From NCBI GenBank assembly GCA_964394585.1, contig CAYMYI010000018.1:1-48918 (forward strand): a DNA stretch of 48,918 nt. Reading direction: 5' to 3'. A model generated the notes under the pieces. That model ran no database searches and was not told where the DNA came from. It worked only from the letters and a program-made list of their open reading frames with translations. Both the position numbers and the translations under genes were made by a program. Position 1 is the stretch's first letter. The number at the start of each line of letters is the position of its first letter. Below, one piece after another: positions 15,637 to 23,867 of the stretch. This DNA comes from CAYUJH01 sp964394585 (GTDB taxonomy: Bacteria; Bacteroidota; Bacteroidia; Cytophagales; Flammeovirgaceae).

Positions 15637-16764
15637 ATGCAGTTTAGCGATATTCCCGGCATGGCCGATGTAAAAGAAGCGCTTGTGGCATCAACCCAAC
15701 ACAGCCATGTTGCCCATGCACAGTTATTTCTTGGCAGAGAAGGCAATGCACAGCTTGCGTTGGCGTTAGCGTATGCTGCATACATTAATTGTACAACAAA
15801 AACAGAAAACGGGGAGTGCGATGAAGACAACCCCATATATCGAAAGTACAAGAAATTGATACATCCCGATTTGCATTTTGTGTACCCTGTGGCTACCACA
15901 AAAAAGATAACAAGCAAACCCATTAGTGAACTGTTTTTGCCCGAATGGCGCACATTTTTGCTCGAAAATCCCTATGGTTCGCTGAATGATTGGACCACCC
16001 ACTTTGGTACCGAAAGCAAACAAAGCCAAATTTCACGCGAAGAAAGCCGGCAAATCGTCCGTAATTTATCCCTCAAATCGTTCGAAGCAGAGTACAAGGT
16101 AATGCTAATCTGGCTGCCCGAACTTATGCACCCTACCGCGGCAAATGCGATTTTAAAAATTTTGGAAGAACCTCCTGAAAAAACGTTGTTCCTTTTGGTG
16201 AGCAACAATGCCGAAGCCATTTTACCCACTATTTTATCGCGCACTCAAATTGTGCACGTTCGACCGTTTCAAGATGCAGAAATTTGCTCTTACTTAACCA
16301 AAGAATATGGGCTAGCAGAAGCTCGCGCGGCTCAAATTGCCTACATGGCAGAAGGAAACCTACGCGAGGCGATGCGGCTTGCTTCCGATACCCACGAAGA
16401 CCACGGCGACTTGTTTCGTACTTGGATGCGCTCATGCTTCAAAAGCGACTACATGGAAATTTTGGAAGCAGCAGAACAGTTTAACCGAATGGGCAAAGAC
16501 CCTCAGAAAGCACTATTACGCTACAGCCTGAACGTTATTCGCGATGCCATGCTGTGGAAGTTTTCGGGTGAGCAACTTGTACGGCTCGAAGGTGAACGCT
16601 TAGAGTTTGTGAAGAATTTCTCGAAAGTGGTCAACGAAAACAACCTCGAACGTTTTGTAAAAGAATTTAACGATGCCTACTATCATATAGAACGAAATGC
16701 TAGTGCAAAAATCACTTTTGTAGAGCTATCGCACCAAATTGCCCGAATCATCAAAGCCAAATAG
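15637..16764 (+). CDS. holB: DNA polymerase III subunit delta' (clamp-loader AAA+ family)
   Basis: 375 residues from the ATG at 15637 (MQFSDIPGM). The open frame begins 12 codons earlier at a TTG, but IPG and the following helix fit the normal start of the family. The AAA+ domain has a degenerate Walker A (GREGNAQLAL), the sensor-like segment EEPPEKTLFLLVSNN and ILSRTQI (SRT/SRC motif), all typical of delta'. The zinc module seen in E. coli HolB is not present. As part of the clamp loader it places the beta clamp on primed DNA. It is convergent with the RfaE2-type gene; only three bases separate the stop codons. Confidence 0.88.
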   Translation: MQFSDIPGMADVKEALVASTQHSHVAHAQLFLGREGNAQLALALAYAAYINCTTKTENGECDEDNPIYRKYKKLIHPDLHFVYPVATTKKITSKPISELFLPEWRTFLLENPYGSLNDWTTHFGTESKQSQISREESRQIVRNLSLKSFEAEYKVMLIWLPELMHPTAANAILKILEEPPEKTLFLLVSNNAEAILPTILSRTQIVHVRPFQDAEICSYLTKEYGLAEARAAQIAYMAEGNLREAMRLASDTHEDHGDLFRTWMRSCFKSDYMEILEAAEQFNRMGKDPQKALLRYSLNVIRDAMLWKFSGEQLVRLEGERLEFVKNFSKVVNENNLERFVKEFNDAYYHIERNASAKITFVELSHQIARIIKAK

Positions 16765-16767
16765 TTG

Positions 16768-17262
16768 CTAGCTCGTCGGGTTTACGTGCCGAATGCGTTC
16801 AATAAGTTGCGTAGTTGAAACTCCCGGAACTAGTGCAATGGTTTTTACCGTGCCGCCTTGGCTTCTCACATAATCGGCACCCACGATATTCTCTACTTGG
16901 TAGTCGTCGCCTTTTACCAAAATATTGGGGCTGAGGCACTCAATTAATTGCAAGGGAGTATCTTCAGTGAAAATGACCACCAAATCGACAAAGGCGAGTG
17001 ATGCTAACATGCGAGCACGTGCATACTCTTGAGTGATTGGTCGCTCTGCTCCTTTTAACTTCCGTACCGACCAATCGGAGTTTAACCCCACGACCATCCG
17101 ATCGCCTAAAGCTCTCGCTTTTTCGAGGTAATCGATGTGCCCTAAATGTAAAATATCAAAACATCCATTGGTAAATACAACTTTCCCGCCTAGCTCTTGC
17201 CATTGAGCTATTTGCTTTTGAGCTTCTTGCCATGTTTGAATTTTATGCGCTGTGGGAATCAT
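16768..17262 (-). CDS. rfaE2: D-glycero-beta-D-manno-heptose 1-phosphate adenylyltransferase (RfaE domain II type)
   Basis: 164 residues of the cytidylyltransferase superfamily. The nucleotide-binding signature FTNGCFDILHLGH (30-42) includes HxGH at 39-42. GLNSDWSVRKLKG and the C-terminal GVSTTQLIERI also match the adenylyltransferase half of HldE/RfaE. The kinase half is absent, so this is the stand-alone form. It adds AMP to heptose-1-phosphate to give ADP-heptose for lipopolysaccharide-like glycans. It is the last gene of a minus-strand operon with panD and a UPF0104 protein (13-base gap to the latter). The preceding pathway step (GmhB) is encoded at 10268-10792. Confidence 0.9.
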   Translation of the reverse strand: MIPTAHKIQTWQEAQKQIAQWQELGGKVVFTNGCFDILHLGHIDYLEKARALGDRMVVGLNSDWSVRKLKGAERPITQEYARARMLASLAFVDLVVIFTEDTPLQLIECLSPNILVKGDDYQVENIVGADYVRSQGGTVKTIALVPGVSTTQLIERIRHVNPTS

Positions 17263-17275
17263 ACATCCGACGATT

Positions 17276-18295
17276 TTAAGGGTTTTTTGCTAGAGAGACA
17301 TCCGGTTTGGGTTGTAAAAACGAAGCTATTAGCAAGCTTGCCCCGCCGGCAATTAATACAGCAATGGTTTGAGTACTGTGCATTAAAAAAGCGAACGCCT
17401 TGCTATCCGTTTCGCCTAAGCCATACGCCATGAGCGCTACTCCTACAAACAAATGGTAGGAACCGACTCCACCCGGCGTTGGGATTACCATACCAATCCC
17501 TCCCATAATAAATACGGTAAGCGCCGTCATCATGCTGAGTGCGCTGGTTTCCGCTTGGGTGAAAAACAAAACGTAGGTCATCAAATAGTACATTACCCAT
17601 ATAAAAAGTGTGTGAAACACATACCCTACTTGCTGGATACGATTCAACTGGGTAATGCTTAACAAACCTTCTTTCAACCCGATGATAAACTCAGCTACTT
17701 TAGCATAGCCTGGTAAGTTTCGCAACCGATGGCGCTGCTTATAAACAATTATCAGGAAGGCAATGCCAATCAGTACCAATCCGCTCAGAACCCCTACAGA
17801 TGCCATTGTAATTGTGCCCATTCCCAACTCTAAGCGTTGCATTAAGAAACTTCCTAGTTTATCAAACTCAACCAATAGCGTAAAAAGCGTAAAGCTTACC
17901 AACATGATCAGGTCGAGAGCACGTTCGGCAACTACCGCCCCAAATGAGAGTGTTACCGGCACTTTATCGGTTTTTTTTAAGATGCCGCAGCGGGCTACTT
18001 CGCCCATGCGTGGTACAAACAAATTAGCAAAATAGCCGACCATTACGGCTAAAAACGCTCGAAACGGGTTCACTCGAAACCCTGCCGGCTGTAATGCTAT
18101 ACACCACCGCCAGCCACGACTCACATGGCTCAGCAGAGCAATACTTACTGACATTGCCACCCAAAAAGGATCGGCAGTTCGTACATCTTTAAGAATTTGA
18201 GAGAAATCTTGATTGCGATATACATACAACAATAGCCCTATGGCTATGCTCACAAATACAAGATATTTGAATACAGATTTTAATGTGGGTTTCAT
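17276..18295 (-). CDS. UPF0104 / LPG-synthase transmembrane-type (flippase-like) integral membrane protein
   Basis: 339 residues with about eight hydrophobic segments, beginning VFKYLVFVSIAIGLLLYVYR. Family marks are SHVSRGWRW (about 56-64), FANLFVPRMGEVARCGIL (about 93-110) with its conserved Arg-x-Gly-Glu core, and the late motif IPTPGGVGSYHLFVG (about 272-286). The family includes the membrane domain of lysylphosphatidylglycerol synthase and AglD-like proteins. No C-terminal aminoacyltransferase domain is present, so lipid or polyprenol-linked substrate translocation is more plausible than lipid aminoacylation. It lies between panD and the heptose adenylyltransferase with gaps of 19 and 13 bases. 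Confidence 0.85.
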   Translation of the reverse strand: MKPTLKSVFKYLVFVSIAIGLLLYVYRNQDFSQILKDVRTADPFWVAMSVSIALLSHVSRGWRWCIALQPAGFRVNPFRAFLAVMVGYFANLFVPRMGEVARCGILKKTDKVPVTLSFGAVVAERALDLIMLVSFTLFTLLVEFDKLGSFLMQRLELGMGTITMASVGVLSGLVLIGIAFLIIVYKQRHRLRNLPGYAKVAEFIIGLKEGLLSITQLNRIQQVGYVFHTLFIWVMYYLMTYVLFFTQAETSALSMMTALTVFIMGGIGMVIPTPGGVGSYHLFVGVALMAYGLGETDSKAFAFLMHSTQTIAVLIAGGASLLIASFLQPKPDVSLAKNP

Positions 18296-18314
18296 TCAAC
18301 GTAAGGAATGCCGA

Positions 18315-18677
18315 TTATACAGCAAGCTCAGGGATTAGTTTGTTCTCTTCGTTTGGAAATACCAACTTAGGTTTGTACTGTTTGGCTTCTTCTTTTTCTA
18401 ATAAACAATACGAAATGATAATGAGCACATCGCCCACTTGTACTTTACGTGCTGCCGCCCCGTTCAAGCAAATAGTACCAGAACCTCTTTTACCTGTAAT
18501 TACATAGGTCTCAAGGCGCTCACCATTATTATTATTCACTACTTGTACTTTTTCCCCTTCAATCAAATCTGCAGCCTCCATTAAGTCTTGGTCAATTGTG
18601 ATACTGCCCACATAGTTTAATTCGGCTTGCGTTACTTTAACCCGGTGAATTTTTGATTTTAAAATCTCGATATACAT
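18315..18677 (-). CDS. panD: Aspartate 1-decarboxylase (pyruvoyl enzyme)
   Basis: I choose the second ATG (18677), giving 120 residues, because it puts the self-cleavage pair at Gly24-Ser25, the same numbering as E. coli PanD. The ATG at 18683 would add two residues. Family motifs are LKSKIHRVKVTQAELNYVGS, where cleavage between the final Gly and Ser makes the pyruvoyl group, then ITIDQDLMEAADL and GTICLNGAAARKVQVGD. The enzyme converts aspartate to beta-alanine for pantothenate and CoA synthesis. It is the first gene of an operon with the UPF0104 and RfaE2-type genes. A -7-like box lies at 18822-18829. Confidence 0.95.
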   Translation of the reverse strand: MYIEILKSKIHRVKVTQAELNYVGSITIDQDLMEAADLIEGEKVQVVNNNNGERLETYVITGKRGSGTICLNGAAARKVQVGDVLIIISYCLLEKEEAKQYKPKLVFPNEENKLIPELAV

Positions 18678-18821
18678 GATCATGTGTTTTTATTGAAAAG
18701 ATACACCAAGGAGATTTATACAGTTTGCTACATCCTATGTTGCTATAGTAATAAGGTGTGCGACCTGCAACCCCGATACAAAACATGATACGCTTTTATG
18801 TTGTTTCACTCTTCTGAATGG

Positions 18822-18829
18822 CAAAGATA
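18822..18829 (-). promoter_or_regulatory. Possible -7 promoter element (TATCTTTG) for panD operon
   Basis: The minus-strand TATCTTTG matches TAnnTTTG in the divergent mutY-panD intergenic region, about 145 bases upstream of panD. No TTG is found at the right distance, so only half the promoter is supported. Confidence 0.35.
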
Positions 18830-18894
18830 TATAATGCAGATGTTGCCCTCTGTAAAAAACTCTGAAATCATCGATTTTGAACTTGTTAGCCCCT

Positions 18895-19971
18895 ATGCTT
18901 ACACAACCTGCTTTCGAAAAAGAATTACTCCGTTGGTATCAAAAAAATAAAAGAAATCTGCCCTGGCGCAACACCAAAGAGCCTTACCACATTTGGCTAT
19001 CCGAAATAATTTTACAGCAAACTAGGGTAAAACAAGGGCTTCCTTATTACGAGGCTTTCATTGCACATTTCCCTACCGTACAGCATATGGCAGCAGCAAG
19101 CGAACAAGAAATACTCCGTCTTTGGCAAGGACTCGGCTACTACTCGAGGGCACGCAATATGCACTATACAGCAAAATACATTGTATCGGAATGTAAGGGG
19201 AAGTTTCCATCCCAATATGCAGAGCTATTAAAGTTAAAAGGGGTGGGGAAATATACAGCTGCTGCCATTGCCTCGTTTGCATTTAACGAGCCTGTAGCCG
19301 TAGTGGATGGTAACGTATACCGCGTATTAGCTCGCTTGTTTGGTATGCATCACGATATCGCTTCTACACAAGGGCAAAAAGCGTTTGCTAAAAAAGCACA
19401 ATCGCTTGTATCGCAACAATTTGCAGCCGACTACAACCAAGCTATTATGGAATTTGGCGCTACTCAATGCACCCCCCAAAAACCTAATTGCATGTATTGC
19501 CCGTTTGTAACCGAGTGCAAGGCTTACCAAGAAGGAACCCAAACGTTGCTTCCCATTAAAAGTAAAAAAACTAAAGTGCGAAACCGATACTTTCATTACT
19601 TAGTATGGGAACATGATACAACCCTTTACATGCTGCCTCGCACTCAAAAAGGAATTTGGCAAGGATTATACGACTTCACCAATATCGAAACCGAAAAACC
19701 ATTGCCAGAAGAAGACCTTATGGCTGCCGTACAAAAAAAATTCCCCGATGTTGTATGTAAACTACAAGAACTCTCGCCGCTATACACTCACCAACTTAGC
19801 CATCAAAAGCTTCATGTATATTTTTGCCATCTCTATTTAGTTTCTTCTCCCGAAACGCTCATCAACCAACTTACCGATGCACAAGGTGCTTTCTATACCT
19901 TAAAGGCGGTAGAAGCCCTCCCAAAACCAATCCTGATTCAAAAATATTTAGAGAACAAATTCATTCATTAA
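18895..19971 (+). CDS. mutY: A/G-specific adenine glycosylase
   Basis: 358 residues from the ATG at 18895; an in-frame TTG at 18877 would add six. The catalytic glutamate region is SEIILQQTRV, the helix-hairpin-helix is LKGVGKYTAAAIASFAF, and the catalytic aspartate is in VVDGNVYRV. The four-cysteine iron-sulfur cluster has the spacing C-x6-C-x2-C-x5-C (TPQKPN, MY and PFVTE between cysteines). The C-terminal MutT-like domain (from about residue 230) includes GIWQGLYDF and the recognition end LSHQKLHVYF. It removes adenine paired with 8-oxoguanine. It is upstream of ssb-gldE-gldD on the same strand, but ssb has its own -7 box. Confidence 0.95.
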   Translation: MLTQPAFEKELLRWYQKNKRNLPWRNTKEPYHIWLSEIILQQTRVKQGLPYYEAFIAHFPTVQHMAAASEQEILRLWQGLGYYSRARNMHYTAKYIVSECKGKFPSQYAELLKLKGVGKYTAAAIASFAFNEPVAVVDGNVYRVLARLFGMHHDIASTQGQKAFAKKAQSLVSQQFAADYNQAIMEFGATQCTPQKPNCMYCPFVTECKAYQEGTQTLLPIKSKKTKVRNRYFHYLVWEHDTTLYMLPRTQKGIWQGLYDFTNIETEKPLPEEDLMAAVQKKFPDVVCKLQELSPLYTHQLSHQKLHVYFCHLYLVSSPETLINQLTDAQGAFYTLKAVEALPKPILIQKYLENKFIH

Positions 19972-20044
19972 TTAAAAATATTTGTATCTTCTTGCAGAGC
20001 TCATAAATTCTGAAAAGAATTCATTTTTGTGGCATTCTCTTTTA

Positions 20045-20052
20045 TAGATTTG
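20045..20052 (+). promoter_or_regulatory. Possible -7 promoter element (TAGATTTG) for ssb
   Basis: TAGATTTG matches the Bacteroidota -7 consensus 31 bases upstream of the ssb start. The nearest upstream TTTG (20026-20029) is 15 bases away, shorter than the usual 19. Confidence 0.42.
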
Positions 20053-20083
20053 CAGCCTAGAAAATTTAAATAGACTTTAAACT

Positions 20084-20554
20084 ATGTCAGGAGTTAACAA
20101 AGTGATTTTAGTAGGAAATCTCGGAAGAGATCCTGAAGTAAGACATTTAGAAAGTGGTGTTGCCGTTGCGTCGTTTTCGTTGGCAACTTCTGAAACGTAT
20201 AAAGACCGTAATACCGGCGAAAAAAGAACTAACACGGAGTGGCACAACATTGTACTATGGCGTGGCCTTGCCGAAATTGCGGAAAAATACCTAAAAAAGG
20301 GCAACCAAGTGTATATCGAAGGAAAACTTCGTACACGCACTTGGCAAGACCAAGATGGTAACGAACGAAGAACCACTGAAGTAGTAGCCGATACCATGAC
20401 GATGCTTGGAGGACGTGGAAACGATTCTACAGGCACGTATCAGCCGCCTGCACCGAGCGATCAAGATATGCCTCACGATAAGATGGGCACTTCACAAAAT
20501 AGTAGTTCTGTTGCAGAACCCGGTCCTTCTGAAGAAGATGAACTACCTTTCTAA
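20084..20554 (+). CDS. ssb: Single-stranded DNA-binding protein
   Basis: 156 residues. The OB fold occupies about residues 1-105, with NKVILVGNLGRDPEVRHLES at the start, EWHNIVLWRGLAEIAEKYLK in the middle and KLRTRTWQDQDGNERRTTEV near its end. A low-complexity linker rich in Ser, Pro, Gly and Gln leads to the acidic tip EDELPF, the conserved peptide that recruits repair and replication proteins. The start is the ATG at 20084. The next gene, gldE, begins 66 bases downstream, so ssb, gldE and gldD probably share a transcript. Confidence 0.97.
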   Translation: MSGVNKVILVGNLGRDPEVRHLESGVAVASFSLATSETYKDRNTGEKRTNTEWHNIVLWRGLAEIAEKYLKKGNQVYIEGKLRTRTWQDQDGNERRTTEVVADTMTMLGGRGNDSTGTYQPPAPSDQDMPHDKMGTSQNSSSVAEPGPSEEDELPF

Positions 20555-20620
20555 TCAAAGCGGTTTAGCTGTTGTAGGCGTAGGTATGCTGCGCATATTT
20601 TTCACCAAATTTATCTTAAA

Positions 20621-21982
20621 TTGGAATCTAGTTTAGATCCTGAGTCGACATTAGGCTTTTATTTTTGGTATACGCTTGCTGAAATTCCTTTTGCCGTTTA
20701 CCCACTCATTGCCACTACTCTATTGCTCTTAGTGGCCTCTGCCCTAATTTCCGGCTCTGAAATTGCCTTTTTCTCGCTTACGCCTGCTCAGTTAAACGAA
20801 TGTAAAACAACGCGCACTCCTACCGATCTTACCATCCTCAGCTTACTCGAAAACCCGAAATTGCTTTTAGCTACCATTCTCATTCTCAACAATTTAGTTA
20901 ATGTAGCGATTGTAACCATTTCCACATTTGTAACCTGGCAAGTTTCCGGCAAAGAAAACCAAGTAGCTTTGGCAATTCTTACTGTAATTGTAACATCCGC
21001 GATTGTATTCTTTGGCGAAATAGTTCCTAAAGTGTTTGCTACACAAAAAAATCTCACATTCGCCAAATTCACCTCCCGCCCCCTTTATTTACTTGGAACG
21101 CTGCTACACCCATTGGCGTGGCTGCTTACGAATATGGGCGATCTTATCGAAAAACGATTCAAATCGAAAGGATATGAAGTATCGGTAAGCGAACTGCAAG
21201 AAGCCCTGGAAATGACCACTAAACACGAATCGACTCAAGAAGAAAAGGAAATTTTAAAAGGGATTGTGAGCTTCGGTACCAAGTTGGTAAAACAAGTGAT
21301 GCACTCGCGTATGGATATCACCGCTTTCGACGTAGAGATTGACTTCCACCAACTGATGGACTTGGTAAACAAATCTGGATATTCGCGCATCCCGATTTAT
21401 AACGATACCATTGATAAACTCGAAGGGATTTTATATGCTAAAGATCTTTTGCCATACCTCGACCGCGACGAAACGTTCAAATGGCAGCAACTTATCCGCC
21501 GCGACATTTTCTTTGTACCTGAAGGGAAAAAAATCGATCGCTTACTTAAAGACTTCCAAGAAAAGCGTGTGCATATTGCCATTGTGGTAGATGAGTATGG
21601 CGGCACATCCGGCCTTATTACTTTGGAGGATATCATCGAAGAAATCGTAGGCGAAATCAACGATGAGTTTGATACCGACGAACTTGCCTACAAAAAAATT
21701 GATGAGAGTACTTTTACCTTCGAAGGGAAAACTTCTTTAAACGATTTTTGCAAAATACTAGACATCGACCCTAGCATTTTTGATCAAGTAAAAGGGGAAA
21801 GTGAATCGCTCGGAGGATTATTTTTAGAAATTGCCTCAAAAATGCCCCGCCCCGGTGAAAAAGTTGTTTTCGAGAACTTCGTATTTACGGCTGTTTCGGT
21901 AAACCGAAAACGAATCAAAACTATTCGGGTCTTTATTAAGGAACGCTACCAAAAGCAGCATGCGTCCGATTTCCTCGATTAA
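20621..21982 (+). CDS. gldE: GldE, gliding motility-associated CBS/CorC-type membrane protein
   Basis: 453 residues. The frame has no ATG before the first membrane segment, so the start is taken as the TTG at 20621. The N-terminal DUF21/CNNM membrane domain (about 20-190) contains four hydrophobic helices, with GSEIAFFSLTPAQLNE after the first. Two CBS domains follow (about 220-330), with RVHIAIVVDEYGGTSGLITL in the second, and a CorC/HlyC transporter-associated domain ends the protein. The HlyC/CorC family includes metal-ion transporters. The identification as GldE rests on its location: gldD follows immediately and overlaps it by one base. In Flavobacterium, GldD and GldE are needed for gliding. 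Confidence 0.87.
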   Translation: MESSLDPESTLGFYFWYTLAEIPFAVYPLIATTLLLLVASALISGSEIAFFSLTPAQLNECKTTRTPTDLTILSLLENPKLLLATILILNNLVNVAIVTISTFVTWQVSGKENQVALAILTVIVTSAIVFFGEIVPKVFATQKNLTFAKFTSRPLYLLGTLLHPLAWLLTNMGDLIEKRFKSKGYEVSVSELQEALEMTTKHESTQEEKEILKGIVSFGTKLVKQVMHSRMDITAFDVEIDFHQLMDLVNKSGYSRIPIYNDTIDKLEGILYAKDLLPYLDRDETFKWQQLIRRDIFFVPEGKKIDRLLKDFQEKRVHIAIVVDEYGGTSGLITLEDIIEEIVGEINDEFDTDELAYKKIDESTFTFEGKTSLNDFCKILDIDPSIFDQVKGESESLGGLFLEIASKMPRPGEKVVFENFVFTAVSVNRKRIKTIRVFIKERYQKQHASDFLD

Positions 21983-22608
21983 TGCCAAAAACTAACATGA
22001 AAGCCTTCTACTTTTTTTTCGTACTCATTCTCCTCTGCGTAGCTACCGTTTCTTGCCAAAAGCAAGAGTACTACCCCAAACCTCAAGGGTACCATCGGAT
22101 TGATTTACCCAGCCACAGCTACCATACCTTACCACCAAAGTACCCCTATACTTTTGAGTTTTCTGAACATGCCATTATTTTACCCGACTCCTCTACCATT
22201 GCAGAACCGTATTGGATTGAAATAAACTACCCTACTTTAAAAGCTAGTGTGAGCCTTTCGTATAAACCTTTGCTCAACTACGACTCGCTCGTGGGGTACG
22301 TCAATACCTCTTCGCGCTTAACACATAAACACAACATTCGGTCATCGAGCATTACAGAATACCCTATTAAAACTCCTAAAGGATATGGAGGAGTAGTTTC
22401 GGAGCTTTCCGGCGATGTACCAAGTTTCTATCAATTTTGGGTTACCGATTCTACCCAAAACTTTTTAAGAGGAGCATTATATTTCCCAACCTCTCAACGT
22501 ACTGATTCGCTTGCGCCGGTTATCCGCTATGTAAAAGAAGATATGGTACATTTACTCAACACACTCGATTGGGTAGACACCACTGCGCGGGCTACTCAAT
22601 TGAGGTAG
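21982..22608 (+). CDS. gldD: GldD, gliding motility lipoprotein
   Basis: 208 residues. A lipoprotein signal ends in the lipobox TVSC, with the acylated cysteine at residue 25. The mature protein begins with the GldD signature YYPKPQGYHRIDLP and contains YPYTFEF and GYGGVVSELSGDVPSFYQFW. GldD is a membrane lipoprotein required for gliding and type IX secretion in Flavobacterium johnsoniae. The ATG at 21982 overlaps the gldE stop codon (TAATG), so translation is probably coupled; the ATG at 21997 (MKAFYFFF) is an alternative start. The last 13 bases overlap the convergent OmpA gene. Confidence 0.93.
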   Translation: MPKTNMKAFYFFFVLILLCVATVSCQKQEYYPKPQGYHRIDLPSHSYHTLPPKYPYTFEFSEHAIILPDSSTIAEPYWIEINYPTLKASVSLSYKPLLNYDSLVGYVNTSSRLTHKHNIRSSSITEYPIKTPKGYGGVVSELSGDVPSFYQFWVTDSTQNFLRGALYFPTSQRTDSLAPVIRYVKEDMVHLLNTLDWVDTTARATQLR

Positions 22609-23867
22609 TCAACTACTTCCACTACAAGCCTTCGGTTTGCAAGGTGTTTTTCGCTATCGCATAAAACTCCATTACCACATTCGTTAGTCAGCTCTGTTTC
22701 TCCCAACCCTTCAGGCACAAGTCGTCTACGCGGAATCCCCTCGCTTTCTAAGAATTGAGCGATTGCCTCGGCTCGTGCTGCTGTAATCCTCAGGTTATAC
22801 TCATCGTTTCCACGGGCGTCGGTATGCATCCTTAAAGCTACCACCGAATAAGGATTTGCCTTCAGAGTCCTCAGCATTTTATCAAGAATTTGGATATCAC
22901 GTTCCGTAAGTTCTGTAGAAGTAAGGTTTTTGAACAGCCCATAAAACACAAATGATTTACCCGGTTGGAAACGCCGCATTTTATTAGTCTGCCCTATTAC
23001 TTTATCGCTCTCGTACTGTAATGTTGAAAACTTGTATTCGTTGCTTACAAAATATCCTTCAGTAGTTACATCCACACTATATTTAGAATGTTTCAAGTGC
23101 TGCACCACACGCCCATCTGTATCGGTATATACCGTATCCGCCGATTGGCTCACCAAATCGGTAATCACTACGGCAGCTCCCACAATCGGTTCGTTGTTAT
23201 CGCTATCGAGTATCTGGTAATTCAACGTAAAAGGATACTGCGCTCTGAGTTGCCTTCGGGCAATGATTTCTCTAGGCGGAAATAAATAGTGCACATCTTC
23301 ACTCGAAATTCCCACAGCATCTATTTGGCATACTTCTGAGTCTGAAAAAGGTTCGTAAACTACCAAACGTAAAAATTTCACCTTATACTCAGTAGGTTCG
23401 TAAAGTGTTACATGAGAAATTTTGGAAATAATATTTAGTGCAAAATCAAAATTTTGATTGATAGAATATTTTGCACGCTCTTCTCCTCCCTCATCAATCA
23501 GGTAAATATCTTTCAAGCCAATCCCGAAATTTTCGACTACAAATATTTTACGTACCGGAATTGCCTTATCAAACTGGATTAAAACTTCTTTAGTATCCCC
23601 AATTTTTTCGAAATAAGCTGTCCATGCAAAGTCGCTACGTTTTTCTTCAAGGTAAGAGTTGGGTTCACCAAGTAATTGGTCGAACTGGAATGCAACTTCT
23701 GTTTGTGGGTCTGTAGCCCGCACCGCCCATTCTATCTGCCCAAAACTTTCTGATAGACTAATAGCTATGAAAGCAAAAAAGAATATGCCCCCCTTATGTT
23801 TGCATATTCTTTTCAAAAAAAACAAAGTACCTTTTGAACTAAGGCAAGCTAAGTTGAATATCTTCAT
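22596..23867 (-). CDS. OmpA-family envelope protein with carboxypeptidase-regulatory-like domain
   Basis: About 423 residues from the ATG at 23867, chosen because GAGG lies six bases upstream; ATG 23882 and TTG 23816 are alternatives. A signal sequence is seen as CKHKGGIFFFAFIAISLS ending at SFGQ. An unassigned beta-rich domain follows (about 45-205, RKIFVVENFGIGL). Then comes a CarboxypepD_reg-like fold (about 220-285: YQILDSDNNEPIVGAAVVI, DTDGRVVQHLKHSKYSVDV). The C-terminus is an OmpA domain (about 300-420) with LRMHTDARGNDEYNLRITAA, RRLVPEGLGE and NRRLVVEV. It is predicted to be periplasmic/outer-membrane and peptidoglycan-binding. It is the last gene of a three-gene operon, starting inside the preceding gene's 3' end. 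Role unknown. Confidence 0.82.
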   Translation of the reverse strand: MKIFNLACLSSKGTLFFLKRICKHKGGIFFFAFIAISLSESFGQIEWAVRATDPQTEVAFQFDQLLGEPNSYLEEKRSDFAWTAYFEKIGDTKEVLIQFDKAIPVRKIFVVENFGIGLKDIYLIDEGGEERAKYSINQNFDFALNIISKISHVTLYEPTEYKVKFLRLVVYEPFSDSEVCQIDAVGISSEDVHYLFPPREIIARRQLRAQYPFTLNYQILDSDNNEPIVGAAVVITDLVSQSADTVYTDTDGRVVQHLKHSKYSVDVTTEGYFVSNEYKFSTLQYESDKVIGQTNKMRRFQPGKSFVFYGLFKNLTSTELTERDIQILDKMLRTLKANPYSVVALRMHTDARGNDEYNLRITAARAEAIAQFLESEGIPRRRLVPEGLGETELTNECGNGVLCDSEKHLANRRLVVEVVDYLN

